DNA of 64,000 nucleotides from Methylomonas albis (lineage in GTDB: Bacteria > Pseudomonadota > Gammaproteobacteria > Methylococcales > Methylomonadaceae), in the NCBI RefSeq assembly GCF_014850955.1, contig NZ_JACXSS010000001.1, positions 806,001 through 870,000 on the forward strand, written 5' to 3'. Shown in pieces: positions 53,792 through 62,059 of the stretch. Both the position numbers and the translations under genes were made by a program. The notes beneath the pieces are model-generated. The model did not search any database. It had not been told where the DNA came from and saw nothing but the letters and a program-made list of their open reading frames with translations. Position 1 is the stretch's first letter. Every line of letters starts with the position of its first letter.

Positions 53792-55147
53792 ATGTTTGAT
53801 AATTTATCCGATCGCCTGAGTGGCACGCTAAAAAAAATTAAAGGCCAAGGTCGTCTGACCGAGAGCAACATCCAGGACACCATGCGCGAAGTGCGAATGG
53901 CTTTGCTGGAAGCCGATGTCGCTTTGCCAGTGGTTACCGATTTTGTTGATCAGGTGACACGGCGCGCGTTGGGTCAGGAGGTGCAGACCAGTTTGACTCC
54001 CGGGCAAGCACTGATCAAGGTGGTGCAGTCGGAATTGGTCAAGGTGATGGGTTCTGCTAACGAAGAGCTCAATTTGCGTACCAATCCGCCTGCAATCGTA
54101 CTGATGGCAGGCCTGCAAGGTGCCGGTAAAACCACCACAGTGGCAAAATTAGGTCGCCACCTGAAAGAAAAGAAAAAGAAGAAGGTCGGGGTGGTTAGTG
54201 TTGACGTTTATCGCCCTGCAGCGATTAAGCAGTTAGAGACATTGGCCGCTGATGTTGGCTTGAAGTTTTTCGAAAGCGATGCCAGCGAAAATCCGGTTGA
54301 CATAGTTAACAGAGCAATAGATGCGGCAAAGCGTCAGTTTCTGGATGTGGTTATCGTCGACACCGCCGGTCGTTTGCATGTCGACGACGAGATGATGGCG
54401 GAGATCAAGGCTTTGCACGCAGCGATCAACCCGATCGAGACTTTGTTTGTGGTCGATAGTATGACCGGCCAAGATGCTGCGAATACCGCCAAGGCTTTTC
54501 ACGATGCCTTGCCGTTGACCGGCGTGATTCTGACCAAGGCCGATGGCGATGCGCGTGGCGGCGCGGCGCTGTCCATCAGGCATATTACCGGCAAGCCGAT
54601 CAAGTTTATCGGTGTCGGCGAAAAAACCGATGCCTTGGAACCTTTCTACCCTGATCGTCTGGCCTCGCGTATTCTGGGTATGGGCGATATGCTGTCGTTA
54701 ATCGAGGATATCGAACAAAATGTCGACAAGAAAAAGGCCGAGCAACTAGCCAAGAAGCTGCAAAAAGGCAAAAGCTTTGATTTGAACGACCTGAAGGAAC
54801 AGTTGGAACAAATGCAGAATATGGGTGGGCTCGGCGCAATGATGGATAAGTTGCCGGGTATGGGGGGGGTGCCCAAAGATATTAAAGATAAGGTCAACGA
54901 TAAGGATCTGGCGCATCAAATTGCCGTGATCAATTCGATGACCAAGCAGGAAAGGCGTTTTCCGGATCTAATCAAAGGGGGTCGCAAACAGCGGATCGCC
55001 GATGGTTGCGGCCTGGATTTGCAGGCTGTAAATCGTGTTTTGAAGCAGCATCAAATGATGGAAAAAATGATGAAAAAGTTCAGTAAGGGCAATATTGCGA
55101 ACATGATGCGCGGTCTGAAAAGCAATATGCGCGGCATGAGAATGTGA
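53792..55147 (+). CDS. ffh: signal recognition particle protein Ffh
   Basis: 451 residues. The N domain is followed by the GTPase G domain (GLQGAGKTTTVAKLG near residue 107, DTAGRLHVDDEMM, TKADGDARGGAALS) and the methionine-rich M domain that binds 4.5S RNA and signal peptides (RIADGCGLDLQAVNRVLKQ). Length and order are normal. An uninterrupted run of eight Gs occurs at about 54860 within the M domain coding region. Confidence 0.97.
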   Translation: MFDNLSDRLSGTLKKIKGQGRLTESNIQDTMREVRMALLEADVALPVVTDFVDQVTRRALGQEVQTSLTPGQALIKVVQSELVKVMGSANEELNLRTNPPAIVLMAGLQGAGKTTTVAKLGRHLKEKKKKKVGVVSVDVYRPAAIKQLETLAADVGLKFFESDASENPVDIVNRAIDAAKRQFLDVVIVDTAGRLHVDDEMMAEIKALHAAINPIETLFVVDSMTGQDAANTAKAFHDALPLTGVILTKADGDARGGAALSIRHITGKPIKFIGVGEKTDALEPFYPDRLASRILGMGDMLSLIEDIEQNVDKKKAEQLAKKLQKGKSFDLNDLKEQLEQMQNMGGLGAMMDKLPGMGGVPKDIKDKVNDKDLAHQIAVINSMTKQERRFPDLIKGGRKQRIADGCGLDLQAVNRVLKQHQMMEKMMKKFSKGNIANMMRGLKSNMRGMRM

Positions 55148-55163
55148 TTGTCGTAATTTGTCC

Positions 55164-55191
55164 TTCACTTATTGTGAAAATCGCGTAGAAT
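55164..55191 (+). promoter_or_regulatory. possible sigma-70 promoter of rpsP operon
   Basis: TTCACT (55164-55169), a 16-base spacer and TAGAAT (55186-55191) in the 88-base gap between ffh and rpsP. The -35 is weak. Confidence 0.4.
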
Positions 55192-55235
55192 AGTTTGATT
55201 AAGTTTTTTGATTCAATGTTTTTTAAGGTATCCAA

Positions 55236-55487
55236 ATGGTAAGCATTCGTTTGTCCAGAGGCGGCGCTAAGAATCGTCCTTTCTATCATGTTGTTGTTAC
55301 AGACAGCAGAAGCAGTCGCGATGGTCGCTACATTGAGCGCGTAGGTTTCTTCAATCCTCTAGCTCGCGGTGGTGAGCAGAGATTAGTTTTGGACAGCGAA
55401 CGCGTCCAGTATTGGAAAACCAATGGTGCTCAACCGACTGATCGCGTTGCCAAATTAATTAAAGACGCTGATAAAGCAGCCGCTTAG
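55236..55487 (+). CDS. rpsP: 30S ribosomal protein S16
   Basis: 83 residues beginning [20 protein letters not shown], with [17 protein letters not shown]16 promotes 30S assembly. First gene of the conserved rpsP-rimM-trmD-rplS operon, with AAGG before the ATG. Confidence 0.98.
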   Translation: MVSIRLSRGGAKNRPFYHVVVTDSRSSRDGRYIERVGFFNPLARGGEQRLVLDSERVQYWKTNGAQPTDRVAKLIKDADKAAA

Positions 55488-55512
55488 TTTAGTTTTGCCA
55501 GCAGGGGATTTT

Positions 55513-56004
55513 TTGGACGTCGGTCAAGTGTCCGGCGTTTTCGGTGTAAAAGGATGGGTAAAAGTCTACTCATATACCGATCCTCGCGAAAATATATTGC
55601 AATATTCTCCTTGGTTTTTGCGAAAAAACGGCCTGCTTCGGGAAGTCAAATTGCTTGCTGGTCGTCGTCAAGGCAGTTTGGTGGTTGCAGAGTTACAAGG
55701 CGTTAGAGACAGAGACCATGCAGCTGAATTGATGGGGGCGGAAATCCTGATCAGCAAGCAGCAACTACCTAAAGCGAGTGACGGTGAATATTACTGGGCC
55801 GATCTTATTGGTCTTGAAGTAATTAATCAAGAAGGTTGCAAATTAGGCAAGGTCGATTCTCTGCTGGAGACTGGCGCTAATGATGTGTTGGTGGTAGTCG
55901 ACGGCGAGTTAGAGCGCCTAATCCCGTTCCTGCAGCAGAGTACAATCTTAAAAATCGATCTTGACGATGGGATTATTGTCGTTGATTGGGATCCTGATTT
56001 TTAA
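55513..56004 (+). CDS. rimM: ribosome maturation factor RimM
   Basis: 163 residues from a TTG at 55513. AGGGGA (55503-55508) sits 4 bases upstream, and the N-terminus then reads [20 protein letters not shown], the family start; a TTG at 55495 would add 6 residues without a ribosome binding site. The N-terminal RimM barrel is followed by the PRC-barrel ([13 protein letters not shown]...). RimM helps maturation of the 30S head. No ATG start is available. Confidence 0.93.
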   Translation: MDVGQVSGVFGVKGWVKVYSYTDPRENILQYSPWFLRKNGLLREVKLLAGRRQGSLVVAELQGVRDRDHAAELMGAEILISKQQLPKASDGEYYWADLIGLEVINQEGCKLGKVDSLLETGANDVLVVVDGELERLIPFLQQSTILKIDLDDGIIVVDWDPDF

Positions 56005-56012
56005 TTGAAGGT

Positions 56013-56753
56013 ATGCGTTTCGATGTGATCAGCCTCTTTCCGGAGATGGTATCCGATGCTGCTAGTTACGGGGTAACTGGGAGAGCAATTGAGCGGGGCT
56101 TGGTTGGATTGTCGGTTTGGAATCCGAGGGATTACGCGCACGATAAGCATCGGACTGTGGATGACAGGCCTTATGGCGGTGGCCCTGGTATGGTGATGAA
56201 ATGTCAGCCTTTGCTTGATGCTGTAAGCGCGGCCAAGCAGCATACGGGTCTGCCAAATAGTAAAGTTGTTTGTTTGAGTCCTCAGGGGCGATTGATTAGC
56301 CAGGATTTGTTGCAAGAAGCCAGTCGCTATGACCAATTAGTTCTCGTGACCGGCCGTTATGAAGGCATAGATGAACGTTTTATCCAGGGTGCCTGTGATG
56401 AAGAGTGGTCGCTGGGAGATTATGTAATCAGCGGTGGCGAACTCGCAGCCTTGATAGTAATCGATGCGGTTACTAGGTTAATTCCTGGAGTGCTTGGTGA
56501 TGAGGAATCCGCTAAACAAGATTCGCATGTTGATGGCTTGTTGGATTGTCCGCACTATACCCGGCCCGAACGCAGCGAATTTGGTGATGTTCCGGATGTT
56601 TTACTCGGTGGCAATCATGCAGACATCAAGCGATGGCGTATGAAACAATCGTTGGGGCGGACTTGGTTGAGGCGGCCGGATATGCTTGAAAAAGTAACAT
56701 TAAGCGCAGAGCAGGATGCTTTGTTGAAAGAATTTAGAACTGAAGTTGTTTAA
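56013..56753 (+). CDS. trmD: tRNA (guanine-N1)-methyltransferase
   Basis: 246 residues. TrmD methylates G37 of tRNAs and prevents frameshifting. It has the N-terminal [13 protein letters not shown], the trefoil-knot SAM site ([12 protein letters not shown] and [20 protein letters not shown]), and the conserved [14 protein letters not shown] loop. Starts 8 bases after rimM. Confidence 0.98.
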   Translation: MRFDVISLFPEMVSDAASYGVTGRAIERGLVGLSVWNPRDYAHDKHRTVDDRPYGGGPGMVMKCQPLLDAVSAAKQHTGLPNSKVVCLSPQGRLISQDLLQEASRYDQLVLVTGRYEGIDERFIQGACDEEWSLGDYVISGGELAALIVIDAVTRLIPGVLGDEESAKQDSHVDGLLDCPHYTRPERSEFGDVPDVLLGGNHADIKRWRMKQSLGRTWLRRPDMLEKVTLSAEQDALLKEFRTEVV

Positions 56754-56767
56754 TTTAGGGTGTGGTT

Positions 56768-57115
56768 ATGAGTAAAATTATTGAAGAATTGGAAGCTGAA
56801 CAGCTGAAAAAAGATGTGCCGGAATTCGGACCGGGCGATACCGTTGTGGTGCAAGTAAGAGTTACCGAGGGGACTCGCGAAAGATTGCAGGCTTTTGAAG
56901 GTGTCGTGATTGCCAAACGTAATCGCGGACTGAATTCTGCATTTACCGTCAGAAAAATTTCACATGGCGTTGGTGTTGAGCGTGTTTTCCAAACCCATAG
57001 CCCATCGGTTGGCAGTATCGAAGTAAAACGTCGCGGTGACGTTCGTCGCGCTAAACTTTACTACCTGCGCGATTTGGCTGGTAAAGCTGCACGTATCAAA
57101 GAGAAACTTTCTTAA
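56768..57115 (+). CDS. rplS: 50S ribosomal protein L19
   Basis: 115 residues from the ATG at 56768, with AGGG 7 bases upstream; the in-frame GTG at 56762 is rejected. Signatures are [35 protein letters not shown] and the C-terminal [23 protein letters not shown]19 lies at the 30S-50S interface. Confidence 0.97.
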   Translation: MSKIIEELEAEQLKKDVPEFGPGDTVVVQVRVTEGTRERLQAFEGVVIAKRNRGLNSAFTVRKISHGVGVERVFQTHSPSVGSIEVKRRGDVRRAKLYYLRDLAGKAARIKEKLS

Positions 57116-57154
57116 TACGCGGCAATTTGATTCGTTCATATCGAATCAGTAAAC

Positions 57155-57189
57155 AAAAAAAGGTGGCCTGCTTAGCTGCCTTTTTTTTT
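57155..57189 (+). terminator. rho-independent terminator after rplS
   Basis: An A-run, then GGTGGC...GCTGCC (with wobble pairs), then a run of nine Ts; the A- and T-runs extend the stem. A smaller inverted repeat, TGATTCG/CGAATCA (57128-57134 and 57142-57148), lies just upstream. Confidence 0.88.
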
Positions 57190-57210
57190 GCCGACAGTAA
57201 GTGAGGAGCC

Positions 57211-57717
57211 ATGCCTTTACATATCGTTTGGCAAGCTGTTACGGATGGGGAAGAGTCAATACTCTCTGTACCATTGCTAGGTGCAGAATTGAAATTGACC
57301 ATGGTCGGTGAAATCATTACGGATGCTTCCTGGCATGTTGGTTGCCAATTAACTAATGTCTTGTCGCCTCAAGCCGCCCGAGTGCAAAGCTATCTGCTAA
57401 ACCCCTTGCGAACTGAGCTGCATGTCACCTTGCTAAGCCACGGTAGTGCTTATGCTAACGCTGTCTGGAGCGCGCTATTGGCGATTCCCATCGGTCGAGT
57501 AGAAACATACTCGGGATTGGCAGAGAAGTTGGGTTCCGGACCTAGGGCAATAGCTCGGGCTTGCCGCAACAACCCCTATGCGGGGATTATCCCGTGCCAT
57601 CGCGTAGTGGCAAAGAACGGCATCGGCGGTTTTATGGGGCAGGCTGATGGTGAGTTTGTCGCGCTTAAACGCCGTTTGCTTGAGCACGAACGTGGTCTGG
57701 AATTGACCGTCGAATGA
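57211..57717 (+). CDS. ogt: methylated-DNA--protein-cysteine methyltransferase
   Basis: 168 residues. The suicide repair protein takes the alkyl group from O6-alkylguanine. The active site IIPCHRVVAKNG lies near residue 130, with GRVETYSGLAEKLGSGPRAIARACRNNPY before it. There is no Ada-type N-terminal regulatory domain. Its TGA overlaps the ATG of xerD by 4 bases, so the two are coupled. Confidence 0.95.
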   Translation: MPLHIVWQAVTDGEESILSVPLLGAELKLTMVGEIITDASWHVGCQLTNVLSPQAARVQSYLLNPLRTELHVTLLSHGSAYANAVWSALLAIPIGRVETYSGLAEKLGSGPRAIARACRNNPYAGIIPCHRVVAKNGIGGFMGQADGEFVALKRRLLEHERGLELTVE

Positions 57718-58598
57718 ATTCGGCGCAGATCATAGAGTCTTTCTTAAACGCGTTGTGGCTGGAATTCGGCTTAAGCGACAATACGCTATCGGCTTACGGT
57801 AGCGACCTCAAATTGTTTGCAAAGTGGTTGAAGGATAAGGATATAGCGGCTGTTGACGAAACTACGATCAAGGGCTTTTTGGCTAACCGTCAGCAGCAAG
57901 GCATAACAAGCCGCTCGTCGGCCAGAATAGTCTCCTGTTTACGGCGTTTTTACGGTTATCTGCTGCGCGAGGGTAAAATCAACGTTGATCCTACCCAGTT
58001 GATAGATGCACCACAGCTTGGCCGCACTTTGCCGGATTCATTGTCAGAAACCGACGTCGAATTGCTGCTGAACGCGCCGGAAATTACCGATAAGTTAGGC
58101 TTCAGGGATAGGACGATGCTCGAAATGCTTTACGCTACCGGGTTGCGGGTGTCGGAGTTAGTCGAACTTAAATTCGGAGAAATCAATTTCCGACAGGGTT
58201 GTGTGCGTATCATCGGCAAAGGCGATAAAGAGCGGCTGGTGCCGGTGGGAGAAGAAGCCATGGATTGGGCCGAACGCTATCTGAATACTGCCAGAAAAGG
58301 AATCTTGGGCAATCGGCAAAGCGATTATCTGTTTGTTACCGCACGGGGTACGTGTATGACCAGGCAAGCTTTTTGGCATATTATCAAGCGCTACGCCGCA
58401 CTGGCAGGTATCGATAAGCATTTGTCGCCGCATACCTTGCGGCACGCGTTCGCCACGCATTTGCTGAATCACGGCGCCGATCTTCGGGTTGTACAGCTAC
58501 TGCTCGGTCATTCTGATTTATCGACCACCCAGATTTATACGCATATTGCCCAACAGCGCTTGAAAGCATTACATACTGAACATCATCCAAGAGGCTAA
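57714..58598 (+). CDS. xerD: tyrosine recombinase XerD
   Basis: 294 residues. XerD acts with XerC at dif to resolve chromosome dimers. The catalytic set is R in ATGLRVSELVE, K in GKGDKER, HxxR in HTLRHAFATHLLNHGADLR, H in LLLGHSDLSTTQ, and Y in IYTHI. The C-terminus (LKALHTEHHPRG) is XerD-like rather than XerC-like. Followed directly by lpxA. Confidence 0.95.
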   Translation: MNSAQIIESFLNALWLEFGLSDNTLSAYGSDLKLFAKWLKDKDIAAVDETTIKGFLANRQQQGITSRSSARIVSCLRRFYGYLLREGKINVDPTQLIDAPQLGRTLPDSLSETDVELLLNAPEITDKLGFRDRTMLEMLYATGLRVSELVELKFGEINFRQGCVRIIGKGDKERLVPVGEEAMDWAERYLNTARKGILGNRQSDYLFVTARGTCMTRQAFWHIIKRYAALAGIDKHLSPHTLRHAFATHLLNHGADLRVVQLLLGHSDLSTTQIYTHIAQQRLKALHTEHHPRG

Positions 58599-58600
58599 CC

Positions 58601-59374
58601 ATGACTGCACTGATTCACCCCACCGCTTTTATCGAAATCGACGCCATGCTGGGAGAAAATGTCAGCGTTGGGCCGTTTGCAGTGATAGAGGCGGGGGCAG
58701 TGATAGGCGCGAACAGTCAAATAGGCGCGCATGCTGTAGTGCATGCGCATGTCAAAATGGGCGACGGTAATGTTTTACATCCGCACTCGGTACTGGGCGG
58801 ATTGCCGCAAGACTTGGGTTTTGATGCGCAAACCGAGTCGTGGCTGGAGATTGGCGACAACAATGTATTTCGCGAAGGTTTTACCGCGCATAGAGCCACT
58901 GTGGTTGGTAGTTCTACAAAGATCGGTTCCGGTTGCTACTTCATGAATAACAGTCATGTTGCCCATGATTGCTCAGTCGGCGACAAAACCATTTTTGCCA
59001 ATAATGTGGCGATTGGTGGGCATGTAGAGGTTGGCAATAATGTTTTTATGGGCGGAGCGGTAGTCGTTCATCAATTTTGCCGGATTGGGTCTTATGCTAT
59101 CGTTCAAGGCACAACCGGGATAAATATGGACGTGATTCCATTTATGCTGATCGGGGGGCGTCCCGCGAAACACTATCGACTTAACATCGTCGGATTAAGA
59201 CGAGCTGGTATAGTAGGCGAAAGTTACAAAGTGCTCTCAGCCGCGTTCAGATTGTTAAAAAATAAAAAAAGCCTTGAAGAATTGCAATCTACGGAAGAGC
59301 TGCAATACTTAAGGAGTTGGCTAGCAGTCGATTCTAAACGTGGATTGCATGGATTTATCGATGTTACCAACTGA
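58601..59374 (+). CDS. lpxA: LpxA-family acyl-ACP--UDP-N-acetylglucosamine O-acyltransferase
   Basis: 257 residues with left-handed beta-helix hexapeptide repeats (about residues 1-190) and a helical C-terminal domain. The catalytic histidine is in NNSHVAHDCSVGD. LpxA starts lipid A synthesis by putting a hydroxyacyl chain on UDP-GlcNAc. It is not in the usual lpxD-fabZ-lpxA-lpxB cluster; it stands after xerD. It may therefore be a second, divergent copy acting on another UDP-sugar or chain length. The C-terminal domain diverges from E. coli LpxA. Confidence 0.75.
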   Translation: MTALIHPTAFIEIDAMLGENVSVGPFAVIEAGAVIGANSQIGAHAVVHAHVKMGDGNVLHPHSVLGGLPQDLGFDAQTESWLEIGDNNVFREGFTAHRATVVGSSTKIGSGCYFMNNSHVAHDCSVGDKTIFANNVAIGGHVEVGNNVFMGGAVVVHQFCRIGSYAIVQGTTGINMDVIPFMLIGGRPAKHYRLNIVGLRRAGIVGESYKVLSAAFRLLKNKKSLEELQSTEELQYLRSWLAVDSKRGLHGFIDVTN

Positions 59375-59471
59375 ATTTAACAGTAAGGGGCAATGCCGTT
59401 TAGGAATGTAGTAAATGAGTTCTGAAGACGAAAGTTGCAAGCCAGACAGCTAACAGACAGCAAGATTTATC

Positions 59472-59894
59472 ATGAAAATTCAAGTAATCGACAACATCGG
59501 TCAAATCCAGCCAATGATGCAGATGGCACAAGCAGATATTGCTTTTTATTCTGATGAGATCCAGGCCCTTAATGCTGCTGAACAGCTTCAACCCAATATG
59601 ATTTTGCTGAATTTTGCATTGCGTGGGAGTCAGACTGCGGATTATACCAATTTGTTATTAGCGGCTAGTCCGATGAGCAATATCGTTATCATCGGCGATG
59701 ACTTACATGAGGAGCAAATTCTGCAATGCGTGTTGGCTGGTGCCAAGGGCTATCAAAATAGTCTGTCGCTGGCGGCTTATATCAATAGAATGATCCACGC
59801 AGTCTCTGCCGGCGAAGCTTGGTTGAGCCGTAAAATCGTTACCTATGTTCTGGATGCCCTTCATCAGAATTATTCGCTGCAACCAATTGACTAA
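59472..59894 (+). CDS. degenerate response-regulator receiver protein without output domain
   Basis: 140 residues. The pattern follows NarL-type receivers (LAGAKGYQNSLSLAAYINRMIHAVSAGEAWLSRKIV at the C-terminal side), but it ends where the helix-turn-helix would begin. The phosphorylation aspartate appears as asparagine (LLNFALRG against LMDxxMPG), the acidic pocket is incomplete, and the usual conserved lysine is not evident. It is likely a phosphorylation-independent partner protein. It is convergent with the TonB receptor gene, and the two coding regions overlap by 4 bases. Confidence 0.65.
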   Translation: MKIQVIDNIGQIQPMMQMAQADIAFYSDEIQALNAAEQLQPNMILLNFALRGSQTADYTNLLLAASPMSNIVIIGDDLHEEQILQCVLAGAKGYQNSLSLAAYINRMIHAVSAGEAWLSRKIVTYVLDALHQNYSLQPID

Positions 59895-62059
59895 AAGTGT
59901 AACCCTGCTTCGAAATAGAAAGTTTGTCCGGCGATGGGTAGATTATATGGATAGCTGGATGTAGCCGGTTCCTTACCATGGTTATCTAGCAGGTTACGAG
60001 CCGATGCGGTCAAATCCAGATAGCCCATCAGTTTTTTAGCGTTTAAAGTCAAATCGATTGTTTCATAATCTTTTAAAACTCGCGTATCTTCCGGGCTGCT
60101 AAGGCGGTGACCTATCCAGTTGATTTGGGTTTGAATCTGCCATTTCGGCATAAAGTTCCAGGCGAGTGCGGTGTAAACATGATGTTCAGGGACGTTGCTA
60201 ACCCTGGTGTGAGTCGATTCGTTTCGGGCAAACTGCCACGCATAGTTACCACGCAGATTCCAATCGGCGTGAAATTTCCAATCCCATTCAAACTCGCTGC
60301 CATAGCCGTCCTGACCTGACGTATTTCTTTCGGTCAGCGTGCCGGCGCCCGAAATCGGGCCGCTAATCAAATCCTTGACCTCATAATGATATAAATTCAG
60401 CGCTGTTCTCAGAACTTTCGTGGGACGATAGTCGAATGCCAGTTCGGTGGTCGAGATGGTTTCCGGGCGCAAGGTAGGATTGCCGAGAAACAGTGGGCTA
60501 TTTTGCTGATATTGCTCCAGAAAGCTTGGGGCTCGGTATGCTTGGCCATACAGCAATTTTCCGGTTAGCTGTGGATTAATGTCCCAAACCAGCGCGGCGC
60601 GCGGGTTCCAGGTGCTGCCAAAGTCGGAGTAATGGTCGAAACGTAGGCCGGTGGTTAAATGCCAGTCTTGGGCAAGCTGCCATTCGTCTTGGATTGCCGT
60701 TGACCATATGTCTCTATGGTGATCTCCTATCAGTGTTAATGGCGTACCGGTAACGTCTTGCAGGCCGCCCGCTAGATTTATGCCATTTGCTGAGAGGTTG
60801 GCGCTATCAATCACGCCGGCACCATAATTACGCACTTCCTGAGTATTTAATTCTTCGTATCGGAATCCCGTGATCACGCGAATTAGATGATCAGAAAAGC
60901 CCTTGTAAATACTGGTTAACTCAAAGTTGGGGACGGTGTTTTTGAAGCCGCCTATGAACCGCAATCCCTCCGGAAACATCACTAAGCCTCTGGTCGCCGC
61001 CAGTTGATCGGTGACGTTGCCGTCCGCGCCGATTGGTAATATCGTACCGGCCGGGAAACCGTAAATGTTGGCGGAGACGTCAGTATGTAAGAAGCTGGCA
61101 TGGGCTTGCAATTCCCAGTTCTCCAGATCATCTTCGGTCGAATAACGCACATCCGCCAGATAGTTGGAGCCATTACCCTTGCCGTTGTTATCCAGCGCGC
61201 CGTAAGCGCCGGAACGAAACCCGTAATTGGATTCGTTGAAGGCCCAAAAGCCCAAATCCCAGTGTTTGCGCTGCAAATTGAGATGGCCGTTCCAGCGTTC
61301 GTTTTGGGTTTGCATGGGGCCGGGTGCGAGTGAAATATTCGTGCCCAGCACTTGATCGACTTTGGTTTGCGCGTCAGCGGCGATGATTCGGTCAGGATCG
61401 ATACCATTGTGGCTGTATTGCAGGCTACTAGCCACATCCCAGCCTTGCCATTTGCCGCCATACTGGCCCCAAGCGCTTTTAGTGTCGGCGTTGCCGCCAC
61501 GCGCGCCAACCGTGGTGCCATCAATATCTGCAGCCTTTTTGGTGACGATATTAATCACACCGGCGAAAGCGTCGGCGCCGTAAAGCGCCGAGCCCGGTCC
61601 GCGGATCACCTCGACGCGTTGAATGTTTTCGACAGGGATGATCATTCCCGCCATGTGGGTGCCCTGATAAGGCACCGAAAAACGCGTGCCATTGAGCATG
61701 AGTAATACTTCTGCATTGGTTTCGTTACGAATGCCGCGCATGGTGTAACTATAATCATTAGTGACCGGTTGGATGGTGACGTGCATGCCGGGTACGGTTT
61801 CCAGCACTTCGTGCAGATCGGTAGCGCCCATCGTGGCAATTTGATCGGCGGTGATGACGCTGGTCACTGCCGCCGATTGCGATACCGGCTTGGCCGTGCC
61901 TGAGGCAATACTGACCGAAATATCGGCTAATTCCGCTGGCGATAGATCCAAAAAGTCGTTTACGGTTTGTTCGGCATATGCCTGCTGGCCAAGTAGGCTG
62001 AGGACTAGAGAGTGTTTGAAAAGCCGTTTCTTTACTGTTTTCAACATAGTAATTCTCAT
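59891..62059 (-). CDS. TonB-dependent outer-membrane receptor
   Basis: 722 residues: a signal peptide (cleavage likely after AYA near residue 29), a plug domain (VTSVITADQIATMGATDLHEVLETVPGMHV, VEVIRGPGSALYGADAFAGVINIVTKKAADIDG), and a beta-barrel ending in a C-terminal phenylalanine (FYFEAGLHF). The substrate is unknown; no siderophore or cobalamin genes are near. The ATG overlaps the stop of the GGDEF-EAL gene (ATGA), so both are co-translated and may be functionally linked. Confidence 0.9.
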   Translation of the reverse strand: MRITMLKTVKKRLFKHSLVLSLLGQQAYAEQTVNDFLDLSPAELADISVSIASGTAKPVSQSAAVTSVITADQIATMGATDLHEVLETVPGMHVTIQPVTNDYSYTMRGIRNETNAEVLLMLNGTRFSVPYQGTHMAGMIIPVENIQRVEVIRGPGSALYGADAFAGVINIVTKKAADIDGTTVGARGGNADTKSAWGQYGGKWQGWDVASSLQYSHNGIDPDRIIAADAQTKVDQVLGTNISLAPGPMQTQNERWNGHLNLQRKHWDLGFWAFNESNYGFRSGAYGALDNNGKGNGSNYLADVRYSTEDDLENWELQAHASFLHTDVSANIYGFPAGTILPIGADGNVTDQLAATRGLVMFPEGLRFIGGFKNTVPNFELTSIYKGFSDHLIRVITGFRYEELNTQEVRNYGAGVIDSANLSANGINLAGGLQDVTGTPLTLIGDHHRDIWSTAIQDEWQLAQDWHLTTGLRFDHYSDFGSTWNPRAALVWDINPQLTGKLLYGQAYRAPSFLEQYQQNSPLFLGNPTLRPETISTTELAFDYRPTKVLRTALNLYHYEVKDLISGPISGAGTLTERNTSGQDGYGSEFEWDWKFHADWNLRGNYAWQFARNESTHTRVSNVPEHHVYTALAWNFMPKWQIQTQINWIGHRLSSPEDTRVLKDYETIDLTLNAKKLMGYLDLTASARNLLDNHGKEPATSSYPYNLPIAGQTFYFEAGLHF

